NCBI GenBank assembly: GCA_018815145.1 | Contig: JAHIYL010000114.1 | Location: 1 to 16,720, forward strand | Source of the DNA: Nanobdellota archaeon | GTDB lineage: Archaea; Nanobdellota; Nanobdellia; Woesearchaeales; GW2011-AR15 | DNA: 16,720 nt | Direction: 5' to 3' | Shown here: positions 5,688 to 12,165 of the stretch, piece by piece | How the letters are laid out: every line of letters begins with the position of its first letter | Position numbering within the stretch: the first letter of the stretch is position 1 | Made by a program: the position numbers and the translations under genes | The notes under the pieces: model-generated | Databases searched by the model: none | What the model was told of the DNA's origin: nothing | The model's input: only the letters and a program-made list of their open reading frames with translations

Positions 5688-6065
5688 TCAATCTCTTTCT
5701 GCTTGTATAATGAGCACGCTGTTTTTAATTGATGCTGATATGGCCTTTGGGTTGATCTTCTTTGCAAGGCTTACAAATATTCTCTTATTGTTTGACTCTA
5801 TGATGATATAAGATTTATGAGGGATAATCTTCAGGCTTTCCAATGAAAATCCGGACAAAGGCACATTGATCACCATATTATTTTTTGATTCAATTATCTC
5901 TGTCGGATCAAGATAATCCATCCTGCCTGGATATCCTGACTTGTATGTGCCTTCAAAAGTCTCTTCATTACCAAAACCATAATCACGATAATTTCCGACC
6001 CTATGAAAATCATTCTTATAAATCTCCATCTTCCCTTCGTCAAATTGTGTCATGGCCTTGGTCAT
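5688..6065 (-). CDS. Divergent Hsp20/alpha-crystallin-like small protein
   Basis: The 125-residue product has a Gly/Tyr-rich N-terminal arm (about 1-50) and then an alpha-crystallin-like beta region. It starts at DPTEIIESKNNMVINVPLSGFSLE, where an ISxxxxxxxxNVPLxGFxxE pattern is typical of small heat-shock proteins. It continues through LKIIPHKSYIIIES and ends SIKNSVLIIQAERD, matching the closing 'NGVLxIxxxK' strand of Hsp20. It is shorter than typical Hsp20 (140-160) and lacks a clear C-terminal I-x-I/V tail, so oligomerisation may differ. GTGAAAAG precedes ATG. It belongs to the minus-strand run with the 35-aa zinc ribbon upstream and the membrane mini-protein downstream. Role: probably an ATP-independent holdase; the divergence leaves room for another beta-sandwich function. 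Confidence 0.7.
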   Translation of the reverse strand: MTKAMTQFDEGKMEIYKNDFHRVGNYRDYGFGNEETFEGTYKSGYPGRMDYLDPTEIIESKNNMVINVPLSGFSLESLKIIPHKSYIIIESNNKRIFVSLAKKINPKAISASIKNSVLIIQAERD

Positions 6066-6092
6066 CTTTTCACTTTCATCTTCCAGCCAGCA

Positions 6093-6200
6093 CTAGGTCT
6101 GTGGTTTCTTGCAGAAAGGACATTTTATGATAAGCCCGTCAATAATGAAATTATTTCTGATGGCCTTATTGCAAAACTGGCATTTTGTGATTATCTTCAT
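6093..6200 (-). CDS. Zinc-ribbon micro-protein (35 aa)
   Basis: A complete 35-codon frame begins MKIITKCQFCNKAI and ends IIKCPFCKKPQT. CQFC at residues 7-10 and CPFC at 27-30, each in a typical zinc-knuckle context (CxxCxK), make this a minimal zinc ribbon. A TATA-like run (6234-6240) lies about 37 bases upstream and would start transcription close to the gene, so it is likely the first gene of the minus-strand operon that continues through Hsp20. The spacer to the Hsp20 start is 27 bases. Its size makes it easy to miss. The paired cysteines and the conserved arrangement argue strongly that it is expressed; the partner is unknown. Confidence 0.65.
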   Translation of the reverse strand: MKIITKCQFCNKAIRNNFIIDGLIIKCPFCKKPQT

Positions 6201-6301
6201 GCTGCGGTTCAATGATTACGTAAGTCTCTCAACTATATATGGAAGCTCTAGTTAATTATCCGGATACATCAGATTACACTTGTAGAATACCGCCTGCTTC
6301 T

Positions 6302-6850
6302 CTAAAAAAGTTTTTCAAAGGTGAATTCCTTGTCTGTGATCGACTCATACAAAAGACTTAACGGATCAAGCTTGACAATATTTTCAACAGAAAAATTATA
6401 TGACCAGACCACTTCTATCTGGTGGATGAATGTTGTCTCAAGCTTTTTCATGAACCTATCCTTCTGATGGATGTCCTTGAAGCCAAGTGTAAGCATATAG
6501 GTAATATCATAACCGGTAATCCGGTATGCATGCAAGAGATAAGGGATCTTTTTAAGCACAGATGCAATCTCATGCTCTCTTTTTATCTTCCACACTTCCG
6601 GGTTGATCTTTGCACCTAATATCTGGATTAGATTAATCCCTATCTTCTTGAAATTGATATTAGGATAATATCCTTCAATAATACCGGAATCTTCAAGCTT
6701 CCTCCGGATACGAAAGACTCCCTGCTGGGATATGTTCATGGTTTTTGCCATATCTGTATCTGCAACCCGTCCTTCCTGGATTATGTTCAACAGGACTTTC
6801 TTCTCATTATTGGTGAGTTTCACTTTCCTGTTCACTGAAGGTTTATTCAT
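6302..6850 (-). CDS. Lrp/AsnC-type transcription regulator
   Basis: The 182-residue protein has an N-terminal winged helix at about residues 12-60. It includes TDMAKTMNISQQGVFRIRRKLEDSGIIEGY, where the ISQQGVFRIRRKLE helix would read DNA and DSGIIEGYYPNINFKKIG is the wing and linker typical of Lrp/AsnC proteins. The C-terminal half (about 75-170) alternates strands and helices as in the RAM ligand/oligomerisation domain, although it is divergent. It probably forms dimers or higher oligomers and regulates transcription of metabolic genes; the ligand cannot be told. GGAG lies about 12 bases before ATG. It is separated from both neighbours by 100-120 bases, so it is probably transcribed alone. 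Confidence 0.82.
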   Translation of the reverse strand: MNKPSVNRKVKLTNNEKKVLLNIIQEGRVADTDMAKTMNISQQGVFRIRRKLEDSGIIEGYYPNINFKKIGINLIQILGAKINPEVWKIKREHEIASVLKKIPYLLHAYRITGYDITYMLTLGFKDIHQKDRFMKKLETTFIHQIEVVWSYNFSVENIVKLDPLSLLYESITDKEFTFEKLF

Positions 6851-6971
6851 ATTTTAAAACAGCTCCATCTTGGTTTTTGCATCATATTCTATCTTAATAG
6901 TCAATCACGTCTCTATAGTGGTAGATAAGGGTTCTATTATTATAAATGTTCTTAAAAAAGGATTAGGACGT

Positions 6972-7613
6972 CTAGAACCTGCTGATTATATTGACAATAA
7001 AATCCAGAAAAATCGAAAAATAGCAGAGCCTGATGATGGTGTTAGTCGCCAGCACCTGAATAATCTGGAGGATGGGCTGTCCAAAGTGCTTCCTGACAAA
7101 ATAGCCGGCAATGTCTGTTGTCAGGACAAGGATTGTTGCAAAAAGTATCATGAACTCTTTATTATGAAATGCCATCCAATAAAAGTATGTTGCGCATATG
7201 ACTACTGCCTTATTAAGTATATTGACGACTGTCCCTATATTTACGCCGGTGAATGATGTGGCAATCTGAGGGATTATCACAAATGCCAGGCCGTATTCGA
7301 GTCCAAATGCCAAAGTGATGGAAATCGCCAACAGGTAGCTGGGTTCAACTTCCATGTCAATACCATGCTTTGTCCGCTTGAACCTCACATAGCTGACAAA
7401 TATAATGGAAAGGATTGTTATGAACAGTTTGTGAAAATTTATGAGCAATAATGCCAAAATCAAAAGATAAAAAAGGACTTTACTTATCAGCCCTTTGTTC
7501 AACAGTGGGATTATTCTCTCTATTGGCTTTGTACTAATATCCCACCATTCCCGCTCATCACCAAATGAAATATTTTTTTTCCTTTTTCCGTTGAAGGCAT
7601 CACTTGATTGCAT
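6972..7613 (-). CDS. Multi-spanning membrane protein A (ECF-S or MreD-like topology)
   Basis: The start is the ATG at 7613, because a TATA box at 7633-7640 places the transcript start right there; the longer GTG start would lie upstream of it. The 213-residue protein has a 40-residue soluble N-terminus with REWWDIS. About six membrane segments follow (roughly 43-58, 62-76, 92-115, 128-147, 152-170, 186-208), with a loop GIDMEVEPSYLL between the second and third. No catalytic Cys/Arg/His set of an archaeosortase is visible. The overall pattern resembles substrate-binding (S) units of ECF transporters or MreD-like proteins. It also parallels the protein at 13662-14198 segment by segment, so the two are likely distant relatives. 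The substrate is unknown. Confidence 0.65.
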   Translation of the reverse strand: MQSSDAFNGKRKKNISFGDEREWWDISTKPIERIIPLLNKGLISKVLFYLLILALLLINFHKLFITILSIIFVSYVRFKRTKHGIDMEVEPSYLLAISITLAFGLEYGLAFVIIPQIATSFTGVNIGTVVNILNKAVVICATYFYWMAFHNKEFMILFATILVLTTDIAGYFVRKHFGQPILQIIQVLATNTIIRLCYFSIFLDFIVNIISRF

Positions 7614-7632
7614 TCTCACCCTGTGCTCTTTG

Positions 7633-7640
7633 TATATATT
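7633..7640 (-). promoter_or_regulatory. TATA box of membrane protein A
   Basis: On minus the box AATATATA is centred about 23 bases before the ATG at 7613, so the mRNA should be leaderless. A GGGTGA string next to the start would then be outside the transcript. Confidence 0.5.
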
Positions 7641-7776
7641 TTCTCATTTCCTATAGATTGTGAATTCAAACTGACTTATAAGTGCTATTATCTTAAAGAG
7701 TACGAATAATCAGTAAAGATTAGGGTAGAAAAAAGCTTCATTTAATTATCACTTTATCACTCAATATTGCATGACG

Positions 7777-7828
7777 AAAAAAGAAAAAACAAAAACAGGC
7801 AAAAATGGAAGAACAAAAATACAAAAAA
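7777..7828 (-). terminator. T-rich terminator region of the 44-aa zinc-ribbon gene
   Basis: On minus, several runs of 5-7 Ts follow 10-60 bases after the stop of the 44-aa zinc-ribbon gene. The same stretch on plus gives a Lys-rich open frame, which I take as a by-product of this composition. Confidence 0.45.
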
Positions 7829-7837
7829 ATAATCAGT

Positions 7838-7972
7838 TCATTCCTTTTTATCAACGCAATCCTTGCATCTTCCTGCAAAAAGCTCACTGCCATACTGCAT
7901 GAACCTGTTGAAAAAGCTCTTGTCAATACTTTTCATGTATACAGCATCTTTTCCGCATTTTGAACATTTCAT
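7838..7972 (-). CDS. Zinc-ribbon micro-protein (44 aa)
   Basis: A 44-codon frame starts MKCSKCGKDAVYMKS and ends GRCKDCVDKKE. CSKC at residues 3-6 and CKDC at 36-39 give a four-cysteine ribbon, and YGSELFAGRCKDCV is typical of archaeal zinc-binding mini-proteins. AGGTGATTAACT before ATG is a near-perfect SD with normal spacing, the strongest in this part of the window. A longer overlapping frame in another phase (7738-7926) has neither SD nor sensible composition. The gene is divergent from the glycosyltransferase gene and ends in a T-rich stretch, so it is probably transcribed alone. The function is unknown. Confidence 0.72.
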   Translation of the reverse strand: MKCSKCGKDAVYMKSIDKSFFNRFMQYGSELFAGRCKDCVDKKE

Positions 7973-8059
7973 AGTTAATCACCTGTAAAATTTTGTTCCA
8001 ATGTTAATACTAATATATCTCAAATATTTAAATGATTATATTTACCATCCCACACCAAA

Positions 8060-8068
8060 ATATATAAA
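8060..8068 (+). promoter_or_regulatory. TATA box of the glycosyltransferase gene
   Basis: ATATATAAA, preceded by purines that could serve as a BRE, is centred about 27 bases before the ATG at 8091. This argues for a leaderless mRNA and against the start 90 bases further upstream. Confidence 0.6.
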
Positions 8069-8090
8069 TACAATAATCCTCTCGACAGAC

Positions 8091-9332
8091 ATGGATTTCA
8101 TATCTGTCTTCATATACATCTCCTCTTTCTTCGGACTATTCATGTCACTATACTATCTCCTGACCTATTTTGAGGAAAATGAAAAAACCATTCCAAAAAA
8201 ATCCAAATACCTGCCCTCAGTCACAATAGTCGTCCCATGCTTCAATGAAGAGACAACAGTTGTCAAGACTCTTGAATCCCTTACCCTCCTTATTTATGAC
8301 AAAAAAAAGATGCAGGTACTGGTAATTGATGACGGAAGCCGCGATGATACTTACAGAAAAGCAAAAAAATTTGCTGAGAAGCACAAACACATATCTGTCT
8401 ACAGGAAAAAGAACAGAGGCAAGTTCACGGCTCTTAATTTTGCCCTGAAAAAAACAAAAGGAGAATTGTTCGGGGCACTGGATGCTGATTCTATTGTAGA
8501 TAAAAATGCCCTAAGAAACATAGTGAAGCGCTTTTACGACACGAATGTCATGGCAGTCACTCCTTCCATGAAAGTATATGGACCTGAAAATACCCTCCAG
8601 AAGATCCAGGCAATCGAATATGATATTGGGATATTTCTAAGGGAAATCCTCAGAAGGCTTGGCAGCATACATGTCACACCAGGCCCGTTCAGTTTCTACA
8701 GGACTGAATTCTTCAAAAAGTATGGAGGATATAAACAGGCTTATCACACAGAGGATATAGAAGTTGCCCTGAGAGCGCAAAAAAACCATCTTCATATTGA
8801 AAATGCAGTTGATGCAATTGTGTATACTGTGGCTCCAAAAGACCTGAAGACACTTTTTCGGCAGAGGCTGCGATGGTACTATGGCTATCTCATGAACATC
8901 TTCGCATATAAGGACCTGCTATCTTTCAAGCATGGAAATCTCGGAATAATAATCCTGCCTTCAACAATCATCTCAGTTGTCCTGCTGCTATTTGGGACCG
9001 GACTCACTCTGTATACTGCAATAAGACTGCTATTTAAAAAAATCATTAGCTATGCGATAATCAACTTTGATATCATCCGGCTCATGAAACTGGAATTTGA
9101 CATCTTTTATTTAAGTGTTTCAGCAACAACCATCATCAGCCTGGTCCTGGTTATGTTCAGCATATTGATATATGTCCTGGCCTATAGGATGGCAAAATCA
9201 GAATCTTCCCTAATTTCCTATGTATCATTTTCCCTGATATACAGTGTCCTGTTCGGATTCTGGTGGTTCAGCACATTGTTCCACGTGATAGCAAACAGGA
9301 ACATCGGATGGGGGCATAAATCATTGAAATGA
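8091..9332 (+). CDS. Membrane GT2 family glycosyltransferase (processive type)
   Basis: 413 residues from the ATG placed by the TATA box; no SD is present. An N-terminal membrane segment (about 5-26) is followed by the GT-A domain: VTIVVPCFNEE (44-54), DDGS (80-83), the metal-binding DAD (131-133), TED (220-222) and QRLRW (258-262). This D, DxD, TED, Q(Q/R)xRW set marks processive or semi-processive beta-glycosyltransferases of the hyaluronan/poly-GlcNAc synthase type. Three to four C-terminal membrane segments follow (about 283-315, 340-365, 376-400). It should transfer a sugar from a nucleotide- or lipid-linked donor on the cytoplasmic face, for surface polysaccharide or glycolipid. The sugar cannot be told. 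It is cotranscribed with the thioredoxin-fold gene 27 bases downstream. Confidence 0.9.
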   Translation: MDFISVFIYISSFFGLFMSLYYLLTYFEENEKTIPKKSKYLPSVTIVVPCFNEETTVVKTLESLTLLIYDKKKMQVLVIDDGSRDDTYRKAKKFAEKHKHISVYRKKNRGKFTALNFALKKTKGELFGALDADSIVDKNALRNIVKRFYDTNVMAVTPSMKVYGPENTLQKIQAIEYDIGIFLREILRRLGSIHVTPGPFSFYRTEFFKKYGGYKQAYHTEDIEVALRAQKNHLHIENAVDAIVYTVAPKDLKTLFRQRLRWYYGYLMNIFAYKDLLSFKHGNLGIIILPSTIISVVLLLFGTGLTLYTAIRLLFKKIISYAIINFDIIRLMKLEFDIFYLSVSATTIISLVLVMFSILIYVLAYRMAKSESSLISYVSFSLIYSVLFGFWWFSTLFHVIANRNIGWGHKSLK

Positions 9333-9359
9333 TAGTCTAGAATTTTCAGGTGATAATAT

Positions 9360-10019
9360 ATGGAGAGAAAAAAACTAAACAGGCAGAGGGTGCTCCTGGC
9401 ATTCCTGCTCACAGTCATAATATTTTCAACAGGCGTTTTTATAGGTAACTACTTCACTTCCTCAAAGATGATGAAAGTGAATGACCTTGGCGACAGCCTC
9501 AAGCTGGATACATTAGGTGTTGAAGTCCAGTATGAGATACTTAAGGAGAACATCTGTGCAAAGGATTATATAATCTATCTCACTGATGAGCTTTTCGAGC
9601 TTGGAGAAAAACTATCCTTTATGGAATATGAGCTTGGGCCTGACAATGAAAAAGTTATTGAACTGAAAAAATACTATTTCATTCTTGAGGCAAAGCATAT
9701 TCTCCTGGCTAAGACGCAGATTGAGCAGTGTTTTGATTCAAAGACTGATGCTGCCAATTCCATCATCTTATATTTCTATTCAAATGAAGGCGACTGCAAA
9801 TACTGCGACCAGCAGTCAACTGCTCTTCAATACCTCCTGGCCAAGAACAAGGATATAAAGATATACTCATTTGACAATAATATTGATTCACCTGTAGTCA
9901 GGGCATACAAGCAGATATATGACATAGGTGAATACACTCCTGTGCTTGTTGTCAATGACAAGACATACTATGGTCTTTATGACACTGACCAGATAATGGA
10001 GCTCATCAATGAGACATAG
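9360..10019 (+). CDS. Membrane-anchored thioredoxin-fold protein with CKYC
   Basis: AGGTGATAATAT precedes ATG with ideal spacing. The 219-residue product has a membrane anchor at about 11-29, then a helical region (45-125), then a thioredoxin-like domain. That domain has strand SIILYFYS, the CKYC dithiol at residues 146-149, and TPVLVV with the cis-proline at 194. An anchored, outward-facing thioredoxin fold usually acts as a thiol oxidoreductase or disulfide isomerase on exported proteins; the helical insert before it may bind the client. It follows the glycosyltransferase gene on the same transcript. A further cysteine (C124) lies outside the CxxC. The family seems common in DPANN archaea, from general recollection. 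Confidence 0.8.
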   Translation: MERKKLNRQRVLLAFLLTVIIFSTGVFIGNYFTSSKMMKVNDLGDSLKLDTLGVEVQYEILKENICAKDYIIYLTDELFELGEKLSFMEYELGPDNEKVIELKKYYFILEAKHILLAKTQIEQCFDSKTDAANSIILYFYSNEGDCKYCDQQSTALQYLLAKNKDIKIYSFDNNIDSPVVRAYKQIYDIGEYTPVLVVNDKTYYGLYDTDQIMELINET

Positions 10020-10088
10020 AATTCCCAACAATTTCAGCCACATCCACGAAAAACTTATTAATGCCATCCATTTTCTTCTGTATGGGAG

Positions 10089-10113
10089 ACATTTTTTGAA
10101 CAAAATGTTTTTT
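10089..10113 (+). terminator. Hairpin plus T-tract terminator
   Basis: ACATTTT, loop TTGAAC, AAAATGT is a perfect 7-bp stem directly followed by five Ts. It lies 70 bases behind the thioredoxin-fold gene and looks like a bacterial-type intrinsic terminator, though weak because it is AT-only. Confidence 0.4.
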
Positions 10114-10129
10114 CTTGCTGACTGCCAGA

Positions 10130-10143
10130 TTTTACCCGTAAAA
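10130..10143. repeat. TTTTAC-CC-GTAAAA palindrome upstream of TRAM gene
   Basis: Perfect 6-base arms with a 2-base centre, 44 bases before the TRAM gene start, close to where a TATA box and BRE would lie. It could be an operator for the TRAM/OB pair; AT-rich palindromes of this size are not rare by chance. Confidence 0.3.
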
Positions 10144-10186
10144 ATTTATTATCAACCTATATCATAATTAATTATCAATCACTCTA

Positions 10187-10486
10187 ATGAAACATAACAA
10201 AAAAAAAAATACCGGAAAGGGAATTGATTCATTCATCGAATCCCACAATAGAAGACTTACAACACATGTGTATCAGGAAAAAAATACAGACACAAAACCA
10301 CAGACAGATATCAGAGAAGGTCAAGAGATCAAAGTACGCATCAAAGCCATAGGAGCCAAGGGAGACGGCATCGGAAAATACAAAGAATTCACTGTGATTG
10401 TGGCAAATACAAAGGTCAATGATGACGTCGATGTCATTGTCGAAAAAATTACCAGCACAAATCTGGTCTTTGCAAGAATAAAATGA
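10187..10486 (+). CDS. TRAM-domain RNA-binding protein
   Basis: The 99-residue product has a 42-residue, strongly basic and probably disordered N-terminus (KKKNTGKG, SHNRRL). A TRAM domain follows from about residue 43: EGQEIKVRIKAIGAKGDGIGKYKEFTVIVANTKVNDDVDVIVEK and ending LVFARIK. The GxKGDGIG turn and VxVxKI strand are signature features. Stand-alone TRAM proteins are abundant in archaea and bind RNA, with proposed RNA-chaperone or cold-shock roles. The N-terminal basic extension is longer than in the usual 60-80-residue members. There is no clear SD, so initiation is probably leaderless or short-leadered. It overlaps the OB-fold gene by ATGA, which suggests a stoichiometric pair acting on nucleic acid. 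Confidence 0.85.
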   Translation: MKHNKKKNTGKGIDSFIESHNRRLTTHVYQEKNTDTKPQTDIREGQEIKVRIKAIGAKGDGIGKYKEFTVIVANTKVNDDVDVIVEKITSTNLVFARIK

Positions 10487-10755
10487 AGATCGAAGACCTA
10501 AAGGATGGGATGGATAACATCACTATTTCAGGCACTATTGACTATATACCCCAGCATTACAAAGGAAAGGATTGGGGCATTGTCTATGTGAAAGATGAGA
10601 CAAAGGACATCAGGATGGTCCTGACAGGAGAGACCATGAAAAAGGCTGAAGAAGGGATGAAAGTGAAGGTCAATAAGGGATATGTCTCAGTGCACAGGAA
10701 TGAACTGCAGCTGAATCCTGCAGAAGACGAGATTGTTGAATTGACTGCTGCCTGA
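10483..10755 (+). CDS. OB-fold nucleic-acid-binding protein
   Basis: The 90-residue product starts MKIEDLKDGMDNITISGTI and continues DWGIVYVKDETKDIRMVLTGE, KAEEGMKVKVNKGYVSVHRNELQL. This five-strand layout (tISGTI, IVYVKDETKDIRMVL, GMKVKV, GYVSVHRNELQL) is that of RPA/SSB-like OB folds and tRNA-anticodon-type OB domains in archaea. It probably binds single-stranded nucleic acid. Its start overlaps the TRAM stop by four bases. A T7 run (10767-10773) behind it is a probable terminator. It is shorter than canonical RPA chains and is a single domain. Confidence 0.8.
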   Translation: MKIEDLKDGMDNITISGTIDYIPQHYKGKDWGIVYVKDETKDIRMVLTGETMKKAEEGMKVKVNKGYVSVHRNELQLNPAEDEIVELTAA

Positions 10756-10766
10756 TTTCTTATTAA

Positions 10767-10773
10767 TTTTTTT
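10767..10773 (+). terminator. T7 terminator of TRAM/OB operon
   Basis: A run of seven Ts lies 11 bases after the stop of the OB-fold gene. Confidence 0.45.
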
Positions 10774-10811
10774 CCAATAATATTAAATTCACCCTTCATT
10801 TTCTAATTCCA

Positions 10812-11003
10812 ATGGAATTCACAAAATACGAACTTGAGGCTCTTAAAGAAACACTTGAGAAAGTCATCCCTGATCTTGAGAACCAGATGAAAATGATAAA
10901 TAAGGTCAAGCATGCAAATTCTGAACACAAGAAAAGCATAAAAAGAAATATTGACAAAAAGGTCACACTTCTGAAAGATGTGCTAAAGAAACTTCAGCAA
11001 TAG
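10812..11003 (+). CDS. Small helical protein (63 aa)
   Basis: The 63-residue protein is entirely helix-prone (MEFTKYELEALKETLEKVIP, then lysine-rich heptads ending LKDVLKKLQQ) and should form a hairpin or coiled coil. A TATA-like ATAATATTAAA (10777-10787) lies about 30 bases before ATG and there is no SD, so it is a likely leaderless monocistronic gene. No family is recognised. The first 15 residues, with two acidic leucine heptads, might mediate self-association; the basic second half could touch nucleic acid or ribosomes. Function open. Confidence 0.6.
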   Translation: MEFTKYELEALKETLEKVIPDLENQMKMINKVKHANSEHKKSIKRNIDKKVTLLKDVLKKLQQ

Positions 11004-11138
11004 AGCTCCTCATAAAAAAACATTCATTTTAAAAATAATATACTTTTACTAAATCTATTCAGGAAGATTTAATTTTTCATATTTGTCAAAATACAATTTC
11101 TGAAGAGTAATTTATTGCAGTTGAAGGTGATAGAAACA

Positions 11139-11585
11139 ATGGACGTAAAAAAAGGTGATAAGGTAAAAGTTGATTATACCGGTACATTTGAAAATGGAAA
11201 AGTCTTTGATTCCTCAACCCATGGCAATCATTCACACCCGCTGGAATTTGTTGTGGGTTTAGGGCAGATGATAGCTGGTTTTGACAAAGCAGTAATCGGC
11301 ATGAAAAAAGGTGAAGAAAAAGATATCACTCTTCAACCAGAAGAAGCATATGGTCAACCGGATCCTAAATTCCACAGGAAGGTCCCAAAAAAAGAGTTTC
11401 CTGAAACACAGAAGCTGGAAGTTGGGATGATGCTGGTCATCCAGCTGCAGACAGGCCAACAGGTGCCTGTGAAAGTGCACGAGATCCAGAATGATTTCAT
11501 CATCATAGACATGAACCATCCTTTGGCTGGTAGGGTCCTGAATTTCAAGCTGAAAATTGTTGATATTGAACCTTCAAAAAAGTGA
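11139..11585 (+). CDS. FKBP-type peptidyl-prolyl isomerase, SlyD-like
   Basis: Start chosen at the ATG at 11139, with AAGGTGAT seven bases before it; an upstream in-frame TTG would lie before the SD. The 148-residue cytoplasmic protein has the FKBP half (VKVDYTGTFENGKVFDSS, GLGQMIAGFDKAVIGMKKGEEK) with active-site Y13, F23, D24. The insert-in-flap domain follows, from about residue 65 (PEEAYGQPDP) to about 125, containing the NHPLAG motif that marks archaeal and SlyD-type FKBPs. It catalyses prolyl cis/trans isomerisation and acts as a chaperone, the flap binding unfolded clients. The His-rich metal-binding tail of bacterial SlyD is absent. It is monocistronic and followed by T-runs. Confidence 0.92.
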   Translation: MDVKKGDKVKVDYTGTFENGKVFDSSTHGNHSHPLEFVVGLGQMIAGFDKAVIGMKKGEEKDITLQPEEAYGQPDPKFHRKVPKKEFPETQKLEVGMMLVIQLQTGQQVPVKVHEIQNDFIIIDMNHPLAGRVLNFKLKIVDIEPSKK

Positions 11586-11602
11586 ATATGTCTGTTTGCT
11601 TA

Positions 11603-11620
11603 TTTTTTCTAATCCTTTTT
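11603..11620 (+). terminator. T-run terminator of FKBP gene
   Basis: T6 and T5 runs lie within 35 bases after the FKBP stop. Confidence 0.4.
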
Positions 11621-11628
11621 CCGCAATC

Positions 11629-11636
11629 TATAAAAT
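11629..11636 (+). promoter_or_regulatory. TATA box of the secreted-protein/pirin operon
   Basis: TATAAAAT is centred about 49 bases before the ATG at 11681. Transcription would start near 11658 and the leader would carry the GGGGGA SD at 11667-11672. Confidence 0.5.
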
Positions 11637-11680
11637 CATATCCATATTTCCATTCATCATAATTATTGGGGGAAATCACT

Positions 11681-12160
11681 ATGAAAAAATCATACTTTGG
11701 CATTTTCATCATGCTAATTTTAATATTGTCCACAGGTGCTCTTGCTCACGAATATGATGATGATGATAAAGATCTGTTCCAGAAACTCTATGTCGCTAAG
11801 ACATCTGAATACTATGATGAATATGTAAAAGAAGAGTATCGCGATGGAGGAACAGCATACAGCGATGCACATAGGAAAAGCAACATTTATGGAAATTTTG
11901 AAAAAAGGACAGACCTATATATAAGGGACGTGATGGAAGCAGACAGGATTGTCTTCAGGACAAATGATAATTGGCTGACTGTTGGCTGCCCCAGTACATA
12001 TCAAGGTGCACAGGCAAAAAATGCAGGGGAAAAATTTGTCATCAGGGAAAGAAGGCAAGTTGAAGAAAAATTTGTTGTAGAATATTCAGATATCACTGCT
12101 ACTAAAGCAGATGAGCCAATATATACCAAAGTACTGAAATTTCTTAAAATATCCAAATAA
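11681..12160 (+). CDS. Secreted hypothetical protein (159 aa)
   Basis: The ATG at 11681 is preferred over an in-frame TTG 15 bases earlier, because the TTG overlaps the GGGGGA SD. An N-terminal signal peptide (MKKSYFGIF, hydrophobic core, cleavage likely after ALA at residue 22) precedes a very acidic, charged mature part starting HEYDDDDKDLF. The mature protein has many Tyr, Glu, Lys and Arg residues and a single Cys (in VGCPSTYQG). It has no second membrane segment, so it is released or held by partners. No family is recognised. It lies 5 bases before the pirin gene, so the two are cotranscribed. The late strand-rich part (KFVIRERRQVEEKFVVEYS) looks beta-structured. Confidence 0.7.
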   Translation: MKKSYFGIFIMLILILSTGALAHEYDDDDKDLFQKLYVAKTSEYYDEYVKEEYRDGGTAYSDAHRKSNIYGNFEKRTDLYIRDVMEADRIVFRTNDNWLTVGCPSTYQGAQAKNAGEKFVIRERRQVEEKFVVEYSDITATKADEPIYTKVLKFLKISK

Positions 12161-12165
12161 GTAAA

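Noticed and set aside
6870..7256. Plus-strand frame of 128 codons antisense to membrane protein A
   Set aside because: It contains many Cys/Asn/Ile of low plausibility and lies opposite a gene with clear membrane topology and a TATA box; it is a shadow frame.
6972..7613. Membrane protein A as the missing archaeosortase
   Set aside because: The catalytic Cys, Arg and His in their usual helix-end positions are not present.
10006..10092. Minus-strand 28-codon frame beginning MSPIQKKMDG
   Set aside because: It is amphipathic and protein-like, but it overlaps the end of the thioredoxin-fold gene antisense, its start lies in the terminator stem and no SD is present. Conservation data would be needed.
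11747..11771. DDDDK stretch resembling a protease or tag site in the secreted protein
   Set aside because: A natural acidic run directly after the signal peptide; nothing around it looks like vector sequence, so it is coincidental.
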